DNA of 64,000 nucleotides, from the NCBI RefSeq assembly GCF_014207355.1, contig NZ_JACHEF010000002.1, positions 434,001 through 498,000 of the forward strand, written 5' to 3'. The notes under the pieces are model-generated. The model ran no database searches, was not told where the DNA came from, and saw only the letters and a list, made by a program, of their open reading frames with translations. Position 1 is the stretch's first letter. Every line of letters starts with the position of its first letter. This DNA comes from Mesorhizobium sangaii. GTDB lineage: Bacteria > Pseudomonadota > Alphaproteobacteria > Rhizobiales > Rhizobiaceae. Positions 26,452 through 35,389 of the stretch are shown piece by piece. The translations under genes were made by a program, and so were the position numbers.

Positions 26452-26949
26452 TCACGCGGAGACTTTCAAGATAACAGCATCGTGCCCGGTTGCCTCGACG
26501 AATCTGATCAGGTCCGCCGCCGCGACCGACGTCGTCGCCTCATTGGTCAGCGGATGCGCGTTGATCACCGCATGGTCCATCAACGCCTTGTCGAGAACCA
26601 CCTTGACCCGGCCCGCACTGTCGTTGACCAGGCCGAAGACCGTGACCGCGCCCGGCGACACACCGAGCAGTTCCATCAGCATCTCCGGCTTGCCGAAGGA
26701 AACGCGCCCGGCGGCGCCGATCACCTGGTGGATCTGCTTCAGGTCGACGACCGCGTCCTCGCCGACAGTGACCAGGAAGAAATTGTCCTTCTTGTCCTTC
26801 AGGAACAGGTTTTTGGTGTGCCCGCCGGCGATTACGCCGCGCAGCGCCTGCGAATCGGCAACCGTGAACAGCGGCGGATGGCGCCGCGTCGAGGCAGCGA
26901 TCCCGAGTTCGGCAAGAAATTCCATCAGCTCAGCTTCGGTCTTCGGCAT
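26452..26949 (-). CDS. Prolyl-tRNA editing (YbaK/ProX-type) protein
   Basis: A 165-residue trans-editing deacylase that probably hydrolyses mischarged alanyl- or cysteinyl-tRNA-Pro in the cytoplasm. Seen are HPPLFTVADSQALRG, GGHTKNLFLKDKKDNFFLVT with the conserved lysine, DLKQIHQVIGAAGRVSFGKP, and GAVTVFGLVNDSAGRVKVVL. The ATG at 26949 gives MPKTEAELMEFLAELGI, the usual N-terminus. A longer frame to 27027 adds 26 residues without a clear ribosome site. Stands alone, facing away from the tRNA-Gly gene. Confidence 0.92.
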   Translation of the reverse strand: MPKTEAELMEFLAELGIAASTRRHPPLFTVADSQALRGVIAGGHTKNLFLKDKKDNFFLVTVGEDAVVDLKQIHQVIGAAGRVSFGKPEMLMELLGVSPGAVTVFGLVNDSAGRVKVVLDKALMDHAVINAHPLTNEATTSVAAADLIRFVEATGHDAVILKVSA

Positions 26950-27133
26950 CGGTTTTGTCTTCGTCCCGTTTCCTGCCAAGCCGTTTACGGCCAATGGGGC
27001 AGCCGACACAAGACCGTCATGCGACATCGCGGCGAGCGCGCCCGCCGCATAGCAAAATGCCTGACATTTCCCTGTTGCAATCGCCGCGCTCTTCAGCCAT
27101 ATAGGCCCGGCTTGCGGCCAAGACGCCGTGTGA

Positions 27134-27208
27134 GCGGGTGTAGCTCAGGGGTAGAGCACAACCTTGCCAAGGTTGGGGTCGAGCGTTCGAATCGCTTCAC
27201 CCGCTCCA
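27134..27208 (+). tRNA. tRNA-Gly (anticodon GCC)
   Basis: The acceptor arm GCGGGTG (27134-27140) pairs with CACCCGC (27198-27204), then discriminator T and an encoded CCA (27206-27208). The anticodon stem CAACC/GGTTG encloses TTGCCAA with anticodon GCC at 27166-27168, and the T-arm contains GTTCGAATC. All arms are standard. A terminator follows at 27238. A direct copy of its 3' half occurs at 60486-60532. Confidence 0.97.
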
Positions 27209-27237
27209 GTTTCCTCTCGGGGAATCAAGCGATTAAG

Positions 27238-27260
27238 AGGCGCCCTTCGGGGCGCCTTTT
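27238..27260 (+). terminator. Rho-independent terminator of tRNA-Gly
   Basis: AGGCGCCC and GGGCGCCT form a perfect 8-bp stem closed by a TTCG tetraloop, followed by TTT. It sits 30 bp after the tRNA end. Confidence 0.9.
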
Positions 27261-27301
27261 GCTTACAGGGCCTTGCGAACCGGCACTGTAGCGGCGCAAG
27301 T

Positions 27302-27982
27302 CTATTGGGCGACTTGGGACACGGCTGACATGAGCTCCTGCGGGCTTGGCGCCCCAAACATATATCGCCCACCCTCTGGAACCTCCGTGAAGCTCCAGCG
27401 GACGATCCCCTGCCGGTCCAGCAGGAACTGACCGACCAGTTGTCCGTGTCCGGTTGCCATCATCTGCTCGTCGGCTTCGGTCAGTTCGTAGTGGTCCCTC
27501 CTGTCGAGGATTTCGCCGGCCGCCAAAGGGTCCATAGGACCGGGCAACTCGCCTGGCATGTCGATCCGCATATCCTTTACCGCCGCCATCGAGACCTTGT
27601 ACGGCCAGTTCGTCTCGTTTTGGGTGAATTCGAGATTGGGCAGTCCAAAAGCACGATGTGAAGCGCGTTCAGGGTCGGATGCCGCAAGCAGATTCGGCAT
27701 CGGGTGGTAGCGGAAATAGAGTCGCGCCCGTTCGATCGGCGTGTTGACCACCGTCAGGCTCCCGACGCCCTTTTCGCGCAGCTCCGGATCAAGCCGCGCC
27801 TGGGCGGCGATATGGCGCCGGCAAAACGCACAATGCAGACCTCGAAACAGACCGACCAGCACCGGTTTTTGTCCACGAAAGTCGTCAAGCGCGATCTTGC
27901 CTTCCTGGGTAATGGCGTCGAGTACCAAGTTCGGCGCGCGGTCGCCCGGTTGAAGCGGTACCAAGTCACGAGGCGCGGACAT
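27302..27982 (-). CDS. AhpC/TSA-type peroxiredoxin-like protein
   Basis: A 226-residue thioredoxin-fold protein. The start MSAPRDLVPLQPGDRAPNLV is typical of AhpC/TSA relatives. The active-site region LVGLFRGLHCAFCRRHIAAQ carries CAFC, a CxxC arrangement, after the strand that in true peroxiredoxins ends at the peroxidatic cysteine. A C-terminal segment LDRQGIVRWSFTEVPEGG is also family-like. It probably reduces peroxides or acts as a thiol oxidoreductase. The ATG at 27982 follows GGGAGGTTG. It ends the run begun by the large cyclase gene 17 bp upstream on the same strand, so they may be co-transcribed. Confidence 0.83.
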   Translation of the reverse strand: MSAPRDLVPLQPGDRAPNLVLDAITQEGKIALDDFRGQKPVLVGLFRGLHCAFCRRHIAAQARLDPELREKGVGSLTVVNTPIERARLYFRYHPMPNLLAASDPERASHRAFGLPNLEFTQNETNWPYKVSMAAVKDMRIDMPGELPGPMDPLAAGEILDRRDHYELTEADEQMMATGHGQLVGQFLLDRQGIVRWSFTEVPEGGRYMFGAPSPQELMSAVSQVAQ

Positions 27983-27999
27983 TTCAACCTCCCACCCGG

Positions 28000-30900
28000 C
28001 TAATCGAGAAAAGGCAGCACCACAAGCGCTTCCGGGTCGAGCCCGTGCTGGGCGCATATATCCTGCGCCAGGGAAAAGTAGCGCTCGGCCTCGGCCAGAT
28101 TGTCGAGGTCGAGGTTAAGCGTTGCAAGACCATCATAGCACGGAAACAGCAGTTGGGGTTCGCCCGTTTCGTGGGCTACGTCCAGGGCTTCGTGGAACAA
28201 GCCGACCGCCAGCTCCGGACGGCCGTTGCACTGGTGGATCTGCCCAAGCACGATCAACGGCACCGGCAGGTGCTCGCGCTGGTCGAGCGCGCGGTCGATC
28301 TCGATGGCCTTCTCGGCAGCAGGGACGCCCTCCGTTGGACAGCGATCCGTGAAAGTACAACAAGCGACCGCCAGATTGGCGAGGAGGCGCGCCTGGAAAC
28401 CCAGATCGCCAATATGGCGCGCCACTTCAAGACCGCGCCGGCAGACCGCCATCGCCTGTGTCGGATCGATGGTCGTGTAAAGCACCCCGAGATTGGTGTA
28501 GCCGCGGCAGGCCGCGCCCAACAGACCGGCGGCTTCGGCCAATTCAATGCTACGCTCGACCTGACCCACGGCTTCACGGTTTCGCCCAAGGCGAGCCAGC
28601 GCGACCGCCTTGGTATTGAGGGCCTCGGCGGTCACAAGAGTGGCATCACGCCCGGCCTCGGAGACATGCTCCGTTGTCAGCGTGGCTACGCAATCCAGCG
28701 CGGCATCCGCCCATTTTGCCGCGAGCGCGTGATCTCCGCTACGGAACGCCTGCCGGCCACGCTCTTGCCACAGATGCGCCTGTTCGATCGGGGCATCCGC
28801 TCCATCGAGGAGCGCTGCCGCTTCGGCATAGCGCGATTCTGCGTTGTCGCGCTTGCCGACGTCCCAGAGCAGCCGACCGATCTTACGCAAAACGCGCGCC
28901 GAAGCGACACGATCGGCTGACTCGCGGTAGGCCTGCAACACCGTCTCGTAGTGGTGGTGCGCGATCTCGCGGCGGCCTGCCGGGCCGCTCAAATCGGCAA
29001 TGCGCTCTGCAATCGCCAGTTTGAGCGGTGTTTGCCCGGTCGTGCCCAACGCAGTCAGTGCCCGCTCGTAGAAACGAAGGGCGTCGTCGTTGGCGTAGAT
29101 CATGCGAGCGCGATCGCCCGCCGCCTGCAGGTAGTGCGCGCCCTTCTCCCGCTCGACGCTCTGTGCGAAATGATGACCGAGCACGGTCAAATCCTCGAGC
29201 CGTTCCGGTCTGGCGCCGCACAGCTGCTCCAAGGCGGCACCGACCCGCCCGTGGATGTCGGTCCGGCGTTGCAGGAGCAGATTCTGGTAGATCACGTCCT
29301 GCAGCAATGTTTGCGTAAAGCGGTAGCTTTGCGACGAGACCGAGCCTGATCCGGCAACTTCCTCGATGATTTCCGCATCGCAAAGCAGTTCGCAGCCAGC
29401 TTCCAGCCGGCCGGGGTCGGCTGTCACGGCTTTCAGAAGTGAGGCATCGAAGCGCGGACCGATCACCGCGGCTTCCTGGGCCAAACGGCGCACCTCTTGG
29501 GGCAGCCGGTCGACGCGGGCAAGCAACATTGCCTGGATGGTGGCGGGAATGCCGGTTGCGGCTTCGCCTGCCACATTGCGCCATCGCTGGCCCTCGCGCA
29601 CCAGGACACCGCGATCGATAAGACCTCGAACGATCTCCTCCAAGAAAAGCGGGTTGCCGCCCGCGCGTTCGAGGATCTGGTCGACAAGCGTTCCCGCGGA
29701 GTTTACCCAGCTTTCGCCGAAAAGCGCCGCCAACAGGCTGCGCCCTTCATCATGGCTGAGCGGCGAAAGCCTGAGCGCTGTGTGACTGACCCGACTTGAG
29801 TCGAGCTGGCCGCTGTCCGGCCCCGGACGATGCGTGACCAGCAACATCAGCCGCGTGCGTTCCAACCTGTCCATCACGAAACGCAGAGCCTCGAGCGACA
29901 CGGCGTCAGCCCAATGTAGGTCTTCGACGACGATCAACAGAGGCGACAACGCAAGCCGCCGTTCGATGATCGTGCGGACTGCGTAGAGAATTTGCCGCCG
30001 CAACTGTTCGGGCTCGACATGCTGCAGGGTGGCATCGGGGTCGCCAAGGCCAAGCACATGGTAGAGCAAGGGCATCAGCCGCTTCGCCTCCTCGCCCTGC
30101 AGGCCGAGATCGGTCAACAAGCCAGCGAGCTTGCCCCGCATTTCGTCGCCAGTGTCGTTCTGCATCATCCCGGCAGCGCTGCGCACCACTGCGCCCAAGG
30201 CGCCAAATGATCGTTCGCCCAGCGGTGAGCACGTGGCCTGCCGCACGGCGAGGTTGCGAAAACGATCCTCGTCGCCGACGCGGGCGACGAACTCCTTCAC
30301 CAGCCGCGATTTCCCGATACCGGCTTCTCCAACGAGGCGGACAAGTTGGGCCGAGCCGCCGCACGCCTGGTCAAGGCCCGCCAGCATTCTGTGCAGCTCC
30401 GCATCACGGCCTATCATCGGTGCGCTGAGGCCGAGCGCCTCGAGCCCACGCGCCGCACGCGGTGCCGCAAGCGGTGCATCCAGCCGATGGACGAGCACAC
30501 TGCCAGCCTTGCCGCGAAGCACGACATCACCCAGCGGCTCGTAGGAGAAGGCATGCCGGGTCAGCCTGTGAGTGAGCTCGCCCACCAGCACCTCACCCGG
30601 TGCTGCCAGCGATTGCAGGCGTTGTGCCGTATTCACGGTGTCGCCGGTCACCGAATAGGATTTGGCGGTGCCGATGCCCAATCCGCCAGTGACGACCGGA
30701 CCGGTGTTTATGCCGATGTGCAGCAACAGGGGCGAGCCTGAGTGGGGGGCGCTTTCACCGAGGCGCGCCGTCCGGGCGATCATGTCGAGAGCGGCGCGAA
30801 GCGCACGTTCCGGATCGTCCTCATGCGCGACCGGCGCCCCGAACAGAGCGAGCAGTGCATCGCCGATGAATTTGTCGACGAACCCGCCAAAGTTTCGCAC

Positions 30901-31299
30901 GGCCGCTGTCAATTCCTTGAACAGTTCGTTCTGCAGCGCCTGCATGACCTCCGGGTCGAGCTGCTCGCTGAGTGTCGTGAACCCGCAAAGGTCGGCAAAC
31001 AGGACCGTCACCGTCCGGCGATCGGCGTCGGAGACGGGTTGCGACCCATCTTCGCTTTCGATGTTCGCAAGCAGCGACGGCGTTCGAGAAGGCGGCACGA
31101 TGGTCCGGCTTGGTGTCGGAGCAGGCCGTTCGACAGCTTTTGCGGCCGCACCGACGCTTGCCCCGCATTTCGGACAGAACTCGAAATCAGGTGCGCAGGG
31201 GTAGCCGCAACTGGCGCATGGTACGGGCTGGCGCTTGCCACACCTCGGACAGAAAGCGTATCCGCTCTCAACCTCGAAACCGCAGCCCGAGCAGTCCAT
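28000..31299 (-). CDS. Zinc-ribbon / class III cyclase / AAA ATPase / TPR protein
   Basis: A 1099-residue signalling protein. Residues 3-46 hold two zinc ribbons (CSGCG, CPRCG, CASCG, CPKCG). Residues about 92-275 are a class III nucleotidyl cyclase: metal aspartate in VLFADLCGFTTLSEQ, VDKFIGDALLALFG with the second aspartate and the adenine-selecting lysine, and SVTGDTVNTAQRLQ. A P-loop ATPase follows with GEAGIGKSRLV near residue 330 and the Walker B VEDLHWAD. The C-terminal 450 residues are TPR-like. It therefore looks competent to make cAMP. The ATG at 31299 is preferred over a GTG at 31341 because of GTGAGG upstream and the ribbon start. Its input is unknown. Confidence 0.9.
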   Translation of the reverse strand: MDCSGCGFEVESGYAFCPRCGKRQPVPCASCGYPCAPDFEFCPKCGASVGAAAKAVERPAPTPSRTIVPPSRTPSLLANIESEDGSQPVSDADRRTVTVLFADLCGFTTLSEQLDPEVMQALQNELFKELTAAVRNFGGFVDKFIGDALLALFGAPVAHEDDPERALRAALDMIARTARLGESAPHSGSPLLLHIGINTGPVVTGGLGIGTAKSYSVTGDTVNTAQRLQSLAAPGEVLVGELTHRLTRHAFSYEPLGDVVLRGKAGSVLVHRLDAPLAAPRAARGLEALGLSAPMIGRDAELHRMLAGLDQACGGSAQLVRLVGEAGIGKSRLVKEFVARVGDEDRFRNLAVRQATCSPLGERSFGALGAVVRSAAGMMQNDTGDEMRGKLAGLLTDLGLQGEEAKRLMPLLYHVLGLGDPDATLQHVEPEQLRRQILYAVRTIIERRLALSPLLIVVEDLHWADAVSLEALRFVMDRLERTRLMLLVTHRPGPDSGQLDSSRVSHTALRLSPLSHDEGRSLLAALFGESWVNSAGTLVDQILERAGGNPLFLEEIVRGLIDRGVLVREGQRWRNVAGEAATGIPATIQAMLLARVDRLPQEVRRLAQEAAVIGPRFDASLLKAVTADPGRLEAGCELLCDAEIIEEVAGSGSVSSQSYRFTQTLLQDVIYQNLLLQRRTDIHGRVGAALEQLCGARPERLEDLTVLGHHFAQSVEREKGAHYLQAAGDRARMIYANDDALRFYERALTALGTTGQTPLKLAIAERIADLSGPAGRREIAHHHYETVLQAYRESADRVASARVLRKIGRLLWDVGKRDNAESRYAEAAALLDGADAPIEQAHLWQERGRQAFRSGDHALAAKWADAALDCVATLTTEHVSEAGRDATLVTAEALNTKAVALARLGRNREAVGQVERSIELAEAAGLLGAACRGYTNLGVLYTTIDPTQAMAVCRRGLEVARHIGDLGFQARLLANLAVACCTFTDRCPTEGVPAAEKAIEIDRALDQREHLPVPLIVLGQIHQCNGRPELAVGLFHEALDVAHETGEPQLLFPCYDGLATLNLDLDNLAEAERYFSLAQDICAQHGLDPEALVVLPFLD

Positions 31300-31539
31300 C
31301 GACGAGACCTCACTAGGGGCCGTGGCGGCGTGATTCCCCACGCACGGTCACGACCAGGGTATTCACAAGGATGAACCGTTAGGCGTCGACCAGCAAGCGG
31401 CAGCGCAAATCGGCATCGGGCGATCCGTGTGGATCCCGGGCGGAGGGCTGCCGATTCGGGCGGCTGCATAGCCGTCGTTTGCGAAAGTTCCCTCTTACCC
31501 TCCGTCTTCCTGCTATTGTGGGGACGAGGAGACGGACCG

Positions 31540-33309
31540 ATGAGCGAGAATCGCAAGCTGGCCGCAATCCTGGCTGCAGATGTCGTCGGATACAGCCGGC
31601 TCGCGAGCGCGGACGAAGATCGTACCTTGGCGAGGTTGCGGGCCCTGCGCAGCGACCTGATCGATCCCATCATCGCCGTGCACAACGGGCGGGTGATCAA
31701 ACGCACCGGGGATGGGGCGCTCGTTGAGTTCCGCAGCGTGGTGGATGCCGTGCGCTGCGCCGTTGAGGTTCAGAATGGCATGGTCGAGCGCAATGCCGGT
31801 GTGCCCCAGGACCGCCGCATCGAGTTCAGGATCGGTATCCATCTGGGGGATGTCGTCGAAGAAAGCGACGGCGACCTGATGGGCGACGGTGTCAACATCG
31901 CTTCGCGTTTGGAGGGCGTCGCGGCGCCCGGTGCCATCTGCCTGTCCGAGGATGCCTATCGCCAGGTCAAGGCGAGGCTCGACCTCTCGGTCAGCGATCT
32001 GGGCAGCACGCAGCTCAAGAACATCGCCGAGCCGATCCGGGTCTATTCGCTGCAAGTCGGCAGCGCCGGGACCAGGGCAGTCGCGACCTCGGAAACCGCG
32101 GGCCGGCCGGCGACGGCAGCGCCGCCGAAGCTGTCGATCGCCGTCCTGCCGTTCGCCAACATGAGCGGTGACGCCGAACAGGACTATTTCGCCGACGGCA
32201 TCTCCGAGGACATCATCACGGCGCTGTCCAAACTCTCGCAGCTCTTCGTCATCGCGCGCAATTCGTCGTTCACCTTCAAGGGCCAGAACGTCCATGTGCA
32301 GGAGGTGGGCACGAAGCTCGGCGTGCGGCATGTGCTTGAGGGCAGCGTACGCAAGTCGGGGAACAGGGTGCGCATCACCGCGCAGCTCATCGATGCAACC
32401 TCGGGCGGCCATCTTTGGGCGGAGCGGTTCGATCGCGAGCTGACCGACATATTCGCCGTGCAGGACGACGTGACACAGCAGATCGTCGGTGCGCTGGCGC
32501 TCAATCTGACTGAGGGTGACCGCCAGCGGCTGGCGCCCGAGCACCCGCGCAACGCGGAGGCGTATGACTGTTTCCTGCGGGGCCGGGAGCTGTGGCACCG
32601 GCTGACGAAGGAGACCAACGTCGCAGCCCGCGACGTCTTGCAACGTGCCATCGACCTGGACCCGACGTTTGCCTCTGCCCACGCTTTCCTCGCCCTCACG
32701 CACGGACTCGATTACCTGAACAGGTGGAGTGCCTCGCCGCTGGAATCGATGGCGCAAGCGGAAGAAGTCGCAGAACGAGCGGTAATGCTGGATGACAGCG
32801 ATCCCTGGGCGCACTGGGCGCTGGCCATAGCCAAGCTGTACACACGACGGCAAGATGGGGCCATCAATGAGGCCGAGCAGGCGATCGTCCTCAATCCGAA
32901 CTTCGCCGAAGGACACGTCATCCTCGGCGAGGCGCTGTACTATTCGGGCAGACCCGAGGAGGCCCTCGAGAGTTTCGCCCGGGGGAAGACCTTGAACCCG
33001 TACTTTCCCGATGTGCTTCTGCACTTCCAGGCTTTGGCCAAGTTTCAACTGGGAAGGTACGAAGAGGCCGTCGACCTCTTGCTGCAACGGCTGGCTCGCA
33101 ACGCTGTCACCGACGTCTCGCGCGCGCTTCTGGCCGCCTGCTACGGCCATCTCGGCCGTTTCGCCGAGGCCCGCGCGGCATGGCAGGAGGTGCTTCGCCT
33201 CAATCCCGACTATTCCCTGGAATACCGTCGCAAGGTCTTGCCCTACAAGAACCCTGCCGATTTCGAACTCGTGGTGGACGGGCTCCGTAAGGCCGGTGTC
33301 GTGCAATGA
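31540..33309 (+). CDS. Class III adenylate cyclase with TolB-like and TPR regions
   Basis: A 589-residue cytoplasmic protein of a type found in many copies in rhizobia. The cyclase domain (about residues 5-175) has LAAILAADVVGYSRL, VIKRTGDGALVEF with the ATP-type lysine, and MGDGVNIASRLEG with the asparagine and arginine that hold the transition state. A TolB-like N-terminal region begins LSIAVLPFANMSGDAEQDYF, and the rest is TPR repeats, for example AWQEVLRLNPDY. The ATG follows GAGGAGACGG. It diverges from the large cyclase gene across 240 bp with no other gene. What signal the TPRs read is unknown. Confidence 0.92.
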   Translation: MSENRKLAAILAADVVGYSRLASADEDRTLARLRALRSDLIDPIIAVHNGRVIKRTGDGALVEFRSVVDAVRCAVEVQNGMVERNAGVPQDRRIEFRIGIHLGDVVEESDGDLMGDGVNIASRLEGVAAPGAICLSEDAYRQVKARLDLSVSDLGSTQLKNIAEPIRVYSLQVGSAGTRAVATSETAGRPATAAPPKLSIAVLPFANMSGDAEQDYFADGISEDIITALSKLSQLFVIARNSSFTFKGQNVHVQEVGTKLGVRHVLEGSVRKSGNRVRITAQLIDATSGGHLWAERFDRELTDIFAVQDDVTQQIVGALALNLTEGDRQRLAPEHPRNAEAYDCFLRGRELWHRLTKETNVAARDVLQRAIDLDPTFASAHAFLALTHGLDYLNRWSASPLESMAQAEEVAERAVMLDDSDPWAHWALAIAKLYTRRQDGAINEAEQAIVLNPNFAEGHVILGEALYYSGRPEEALESFARGKTLNPYFPDVLLHFQALAKFQLGRYEEAVDLLLQRLARNAVTDVSRALLAACYGHLGRFAEARAAWQEVLRLNPDYSLEYRRKVLPYKNPADFELVVDGLRKAGVVQ

Positions 33310-33323
33310 CAGGTGCGGCCATG

Positions 33324-34709
33324 TCAGGTCGCCTTGACGCCTGCCCGGCCGATCTTGCGCCATCGAGCGTTTTCGCGAACCAGTTTCAGGTCGTCGGTCG
33401 TCTCGGCAAAGGTGCGCAATCTGTACTGCCGGAGCAGGTTCGGGAAAAGCGCCCCTTCCGGCAGGCTGGCAAGTTGCTCGCGGACCGAGACCTTTTCATC
33501 GATGACCCGCATGCCCCAGGCATTTTCCCGAACCTGCAGCTCCGCGGCCAGATCGCGCTCCTCCGGCGCGTCTTCGTCTAGCGCTGCCAGCAGGATCGAG
33601 TGGAAAAGCGCGACATAACCAATCTGTCTCAGGCCACCCACAACCCGCACGCGCGGCAGTATGGCAAGGACAAGGAACATCAGGAACAGGTTCGGCAGCA
33701 GCACGCCGTCCAGCAGCGCCTGCCTGAGATGCGGCCGCTCGAACGGGATGGAAAGACCATGCGGCCTGTCAGGCTCGATCAGGTGCCCGTTCTCGAGCAC
33801 GAGCTTGCGCACGCGCTCCTCGCGGATCCCCCAGAAATAGGCCGTGCTATTGGGCAGGAATCTGCCAAATGGGCCCGATGCGGCCTCTTGCAAGGCACGG
33901 TCGAGACGCTGACGCCTTGCGGGCTCGACGAGCAGCCTGGAAAGAAGGCTGCCGTCATCTTCCAGATGCCGCGCCATGGCGGCCGCGGCGAGCCGATCAT
34001 CGATGAAAACCGGCCGGGCCATGTCGGAACGATCCCAATCGGCGACCAGATCCTCGTTGAGGGCGGTCAGCGCATCGGCGGCGGTTTCAAACACCTTGTC
34101 CTGGCTGGCCAGCAGTGTGCCCAGCCAGCGGCTGGCATCCGTTTCATCGCCCACCGCCTCGAGTGCGCGCGTGTTCAGAGAGACGGGACCGGCCACGCAG
34201 GCGCTTTTGCGGCACAGTTTGTGGCGCCCCATGCCAAACAGGTTGATCTTGTCATCACCGACATCGAGCCATCCCGGCCCCTCCCTGCCGATCGTCTCCA
34301 TGGTTATCGTCGTTCCCATGAAGCCGACGAAGGACGACAGGCCGTTTTCGACCGCGCCGAGCCAGGCAAGCATAAAGGCATCGAAGGTGATCCGGTCCAT
34401 CAGCAGCAGGCAGTGTAGGCCGGACTGAATCACCGCTCTGTCCTCGAACTCTTCGAGGGCCCTGCCGATCTCTTTCGGCTGCATGATCGCACCAAGGCGC
34501 TGATGCAGGACGTCGCGCAGGATCGAGCGGGCAGCAATTGCCGGGGCCGATGCAGGCCTCGCCACCGGCCGCCACAGATGGCGGGCATAATCGGAAACCG
34601 GTGCATTCCAGTTCTGCTCGATGTCGCGCACGACTTCCGGGCAGAGCAGCGACAGCACAGCCAGAATTTCCGCCGAAGGCGTAGCAGTTGGGTCAGAGAC
34701 GGCGGTCAT
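33324..34709 (-). CDS. Hypothetical protein, 461 residues
   Basis: I do not recognise this family. The protein begins MTAVSDPTATPSAEILAVLS with no signal peptide, has a cysteine-containing stretch HKLCRKSACVAGPVSLNTRA near residue 165-185, and a hydrophobic segment GVLLPNLFLMFLVLAILPRV near residue 345 that could be a membrane helix. The composition and codon use match neighbouring genes, so it is very likely real. It is convergent with the cyclase gene at 31540, with only 14 bp between the stops. The start at 34709 is the first that avoids a Cys/Gly-rich low-confidence extension. Confidence 0.7.
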   Translation of the reverse strand: MTAVSDPTATPSAEILAVLSLLCPEVVRDIEQNWNAPVSDYARHLWRPVARPASAPAIAARSILRDVLHQRLGAIMQPKEIGRALEEFEDRAVIQSGLHCLLLMDRITFDAFMLAWLGAVENGLSSFVGFMGTTITMETIGREGPGWLDVGDDKINLFGMGRHKLCRKSACVAGPVSLNTRALEAVGDETDASRWLGTLLASQDKVFETAADALTALNEDLVADWDRSDMARPVFIDDRLAAAAMARHLEDDGSLLSRLLVEPARRQRLDRALQEAASGPFGRFLPNSTAYFWGIREERVRKLVLENGHLIEPDRPHGLSIPFERPHLRQALLDGVLLPNLFLMFLVLAILPRVRVVGGLRQIGYVALFHSILLAALDEDAPEERDLAAELQVRENAWGMRVIDEKVSVREQLASLPEGALFPNLLRQYRLRTFAETTDDLKLVRENARWRKIGRAGVKAT

Positions 34710-34790
34710 TGGTCCCGAATAGCCGCTCGCGGTGCAAACGCCAAGGGACACCCGTCTGCACGAATTGTGGGAATGGCCAAACAGCGGATT

Positions 34791-35315
34791 TCAGAACCGC
34801 AGCCGGGCCATGCTCAGCAGGTCGTGGTACTGCCCGTCGGTAAAACCGGCCTTCACATGCCGGCCTTCGACCTCGAAGCCATGGCTTGTGTAGAGACGGA
34901 CTGCCGGTTCGTTGTCGGCATAGACGGTCAACTCGACCCGCTTCAGGGCGCGCCAGTTGTCGGCCACGTCAAGCAGGGCGCCAAGTATGGCAGAGCCGAT
35001 GCCCTTGCCGACAAAGCCATCGTCAAGGCCGATATTGATCTCGCCGATATGCGACCGGCGCGGCGACCCCTGTACGACCAGGCTGCCGTGGCCGACGACC
35101 TTGCCGTCCACCTCCGCAACGATCCAGGTGGTTTCCTGGCCGGACTTGGCGATGCGCCGCTCGACCTGCTCCACCATCTCGAAGGGCATCCTGAGCGTGC
35201 CCCAGCGGAAGCCCGGCATGTTGAAGATAGCGCAAAGCGCCTCCGCATCGCTTGGCCTGATAGCGCGGAGTTGCGGCTGGATTTTCTCGGAGGATGGCGA
35301 GGTCGTGCTGGTCAT
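34791..35315 (-). CDS. GNAT-family N-acetyltransferase
   Basis: A 174-residue GNAT. After LRAIRPSDAEALCAIFNMPG come the acetyl-CoA site DDGFVGKGIGSAILGALLD and the closing NEPAVRLYTSHGFEVEGRHV. The pattern fits the subgroup that acetylates protein N-termini or small amines (RimJ/RimL- or PhnO-like), but the substrate is not decided. The ATG at 35315 gives MTSTTSPSSEKIQPQLRAIR. It lies 74 bp downstream of a membrane-protein gene on the same strand. Confidence 0.87.
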   Translation of the reverse strand: MTSTTSPSSEKIQPQLRAIRPSDAEALCAIFNMPGFRWGTLRMPFEMVEQVERRIAKSGQETTWIVAEVDGKVVGHGSLVVQGSPRRSHIGEINIGLDDGFVGKGIGSAILGALLDVADNWRALKRVELTVYADNEPAVRLYTSHGFEVEGRHVKAGFTDGQYHDLLSMARLRF

Positions 35316-35389
35316 GGCTTTCCCGGCGAAGGCAATCAGCCCGGCACGATGCACCGGACGTCCCCTGAAAATCCAGCCGTCTCTGCAAC

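Noticed and set aside
27145..27372. Minus-strand open frame with EAIRTLDPNLGKV
   Set aside because: This is the well-known false translation across the complement of a tRNA-Gly gene.
31513..33363. Minus-strand open frame of 616 codons
   Set aside because: Antisense shadow of the TPR cyclase gene at 31540.
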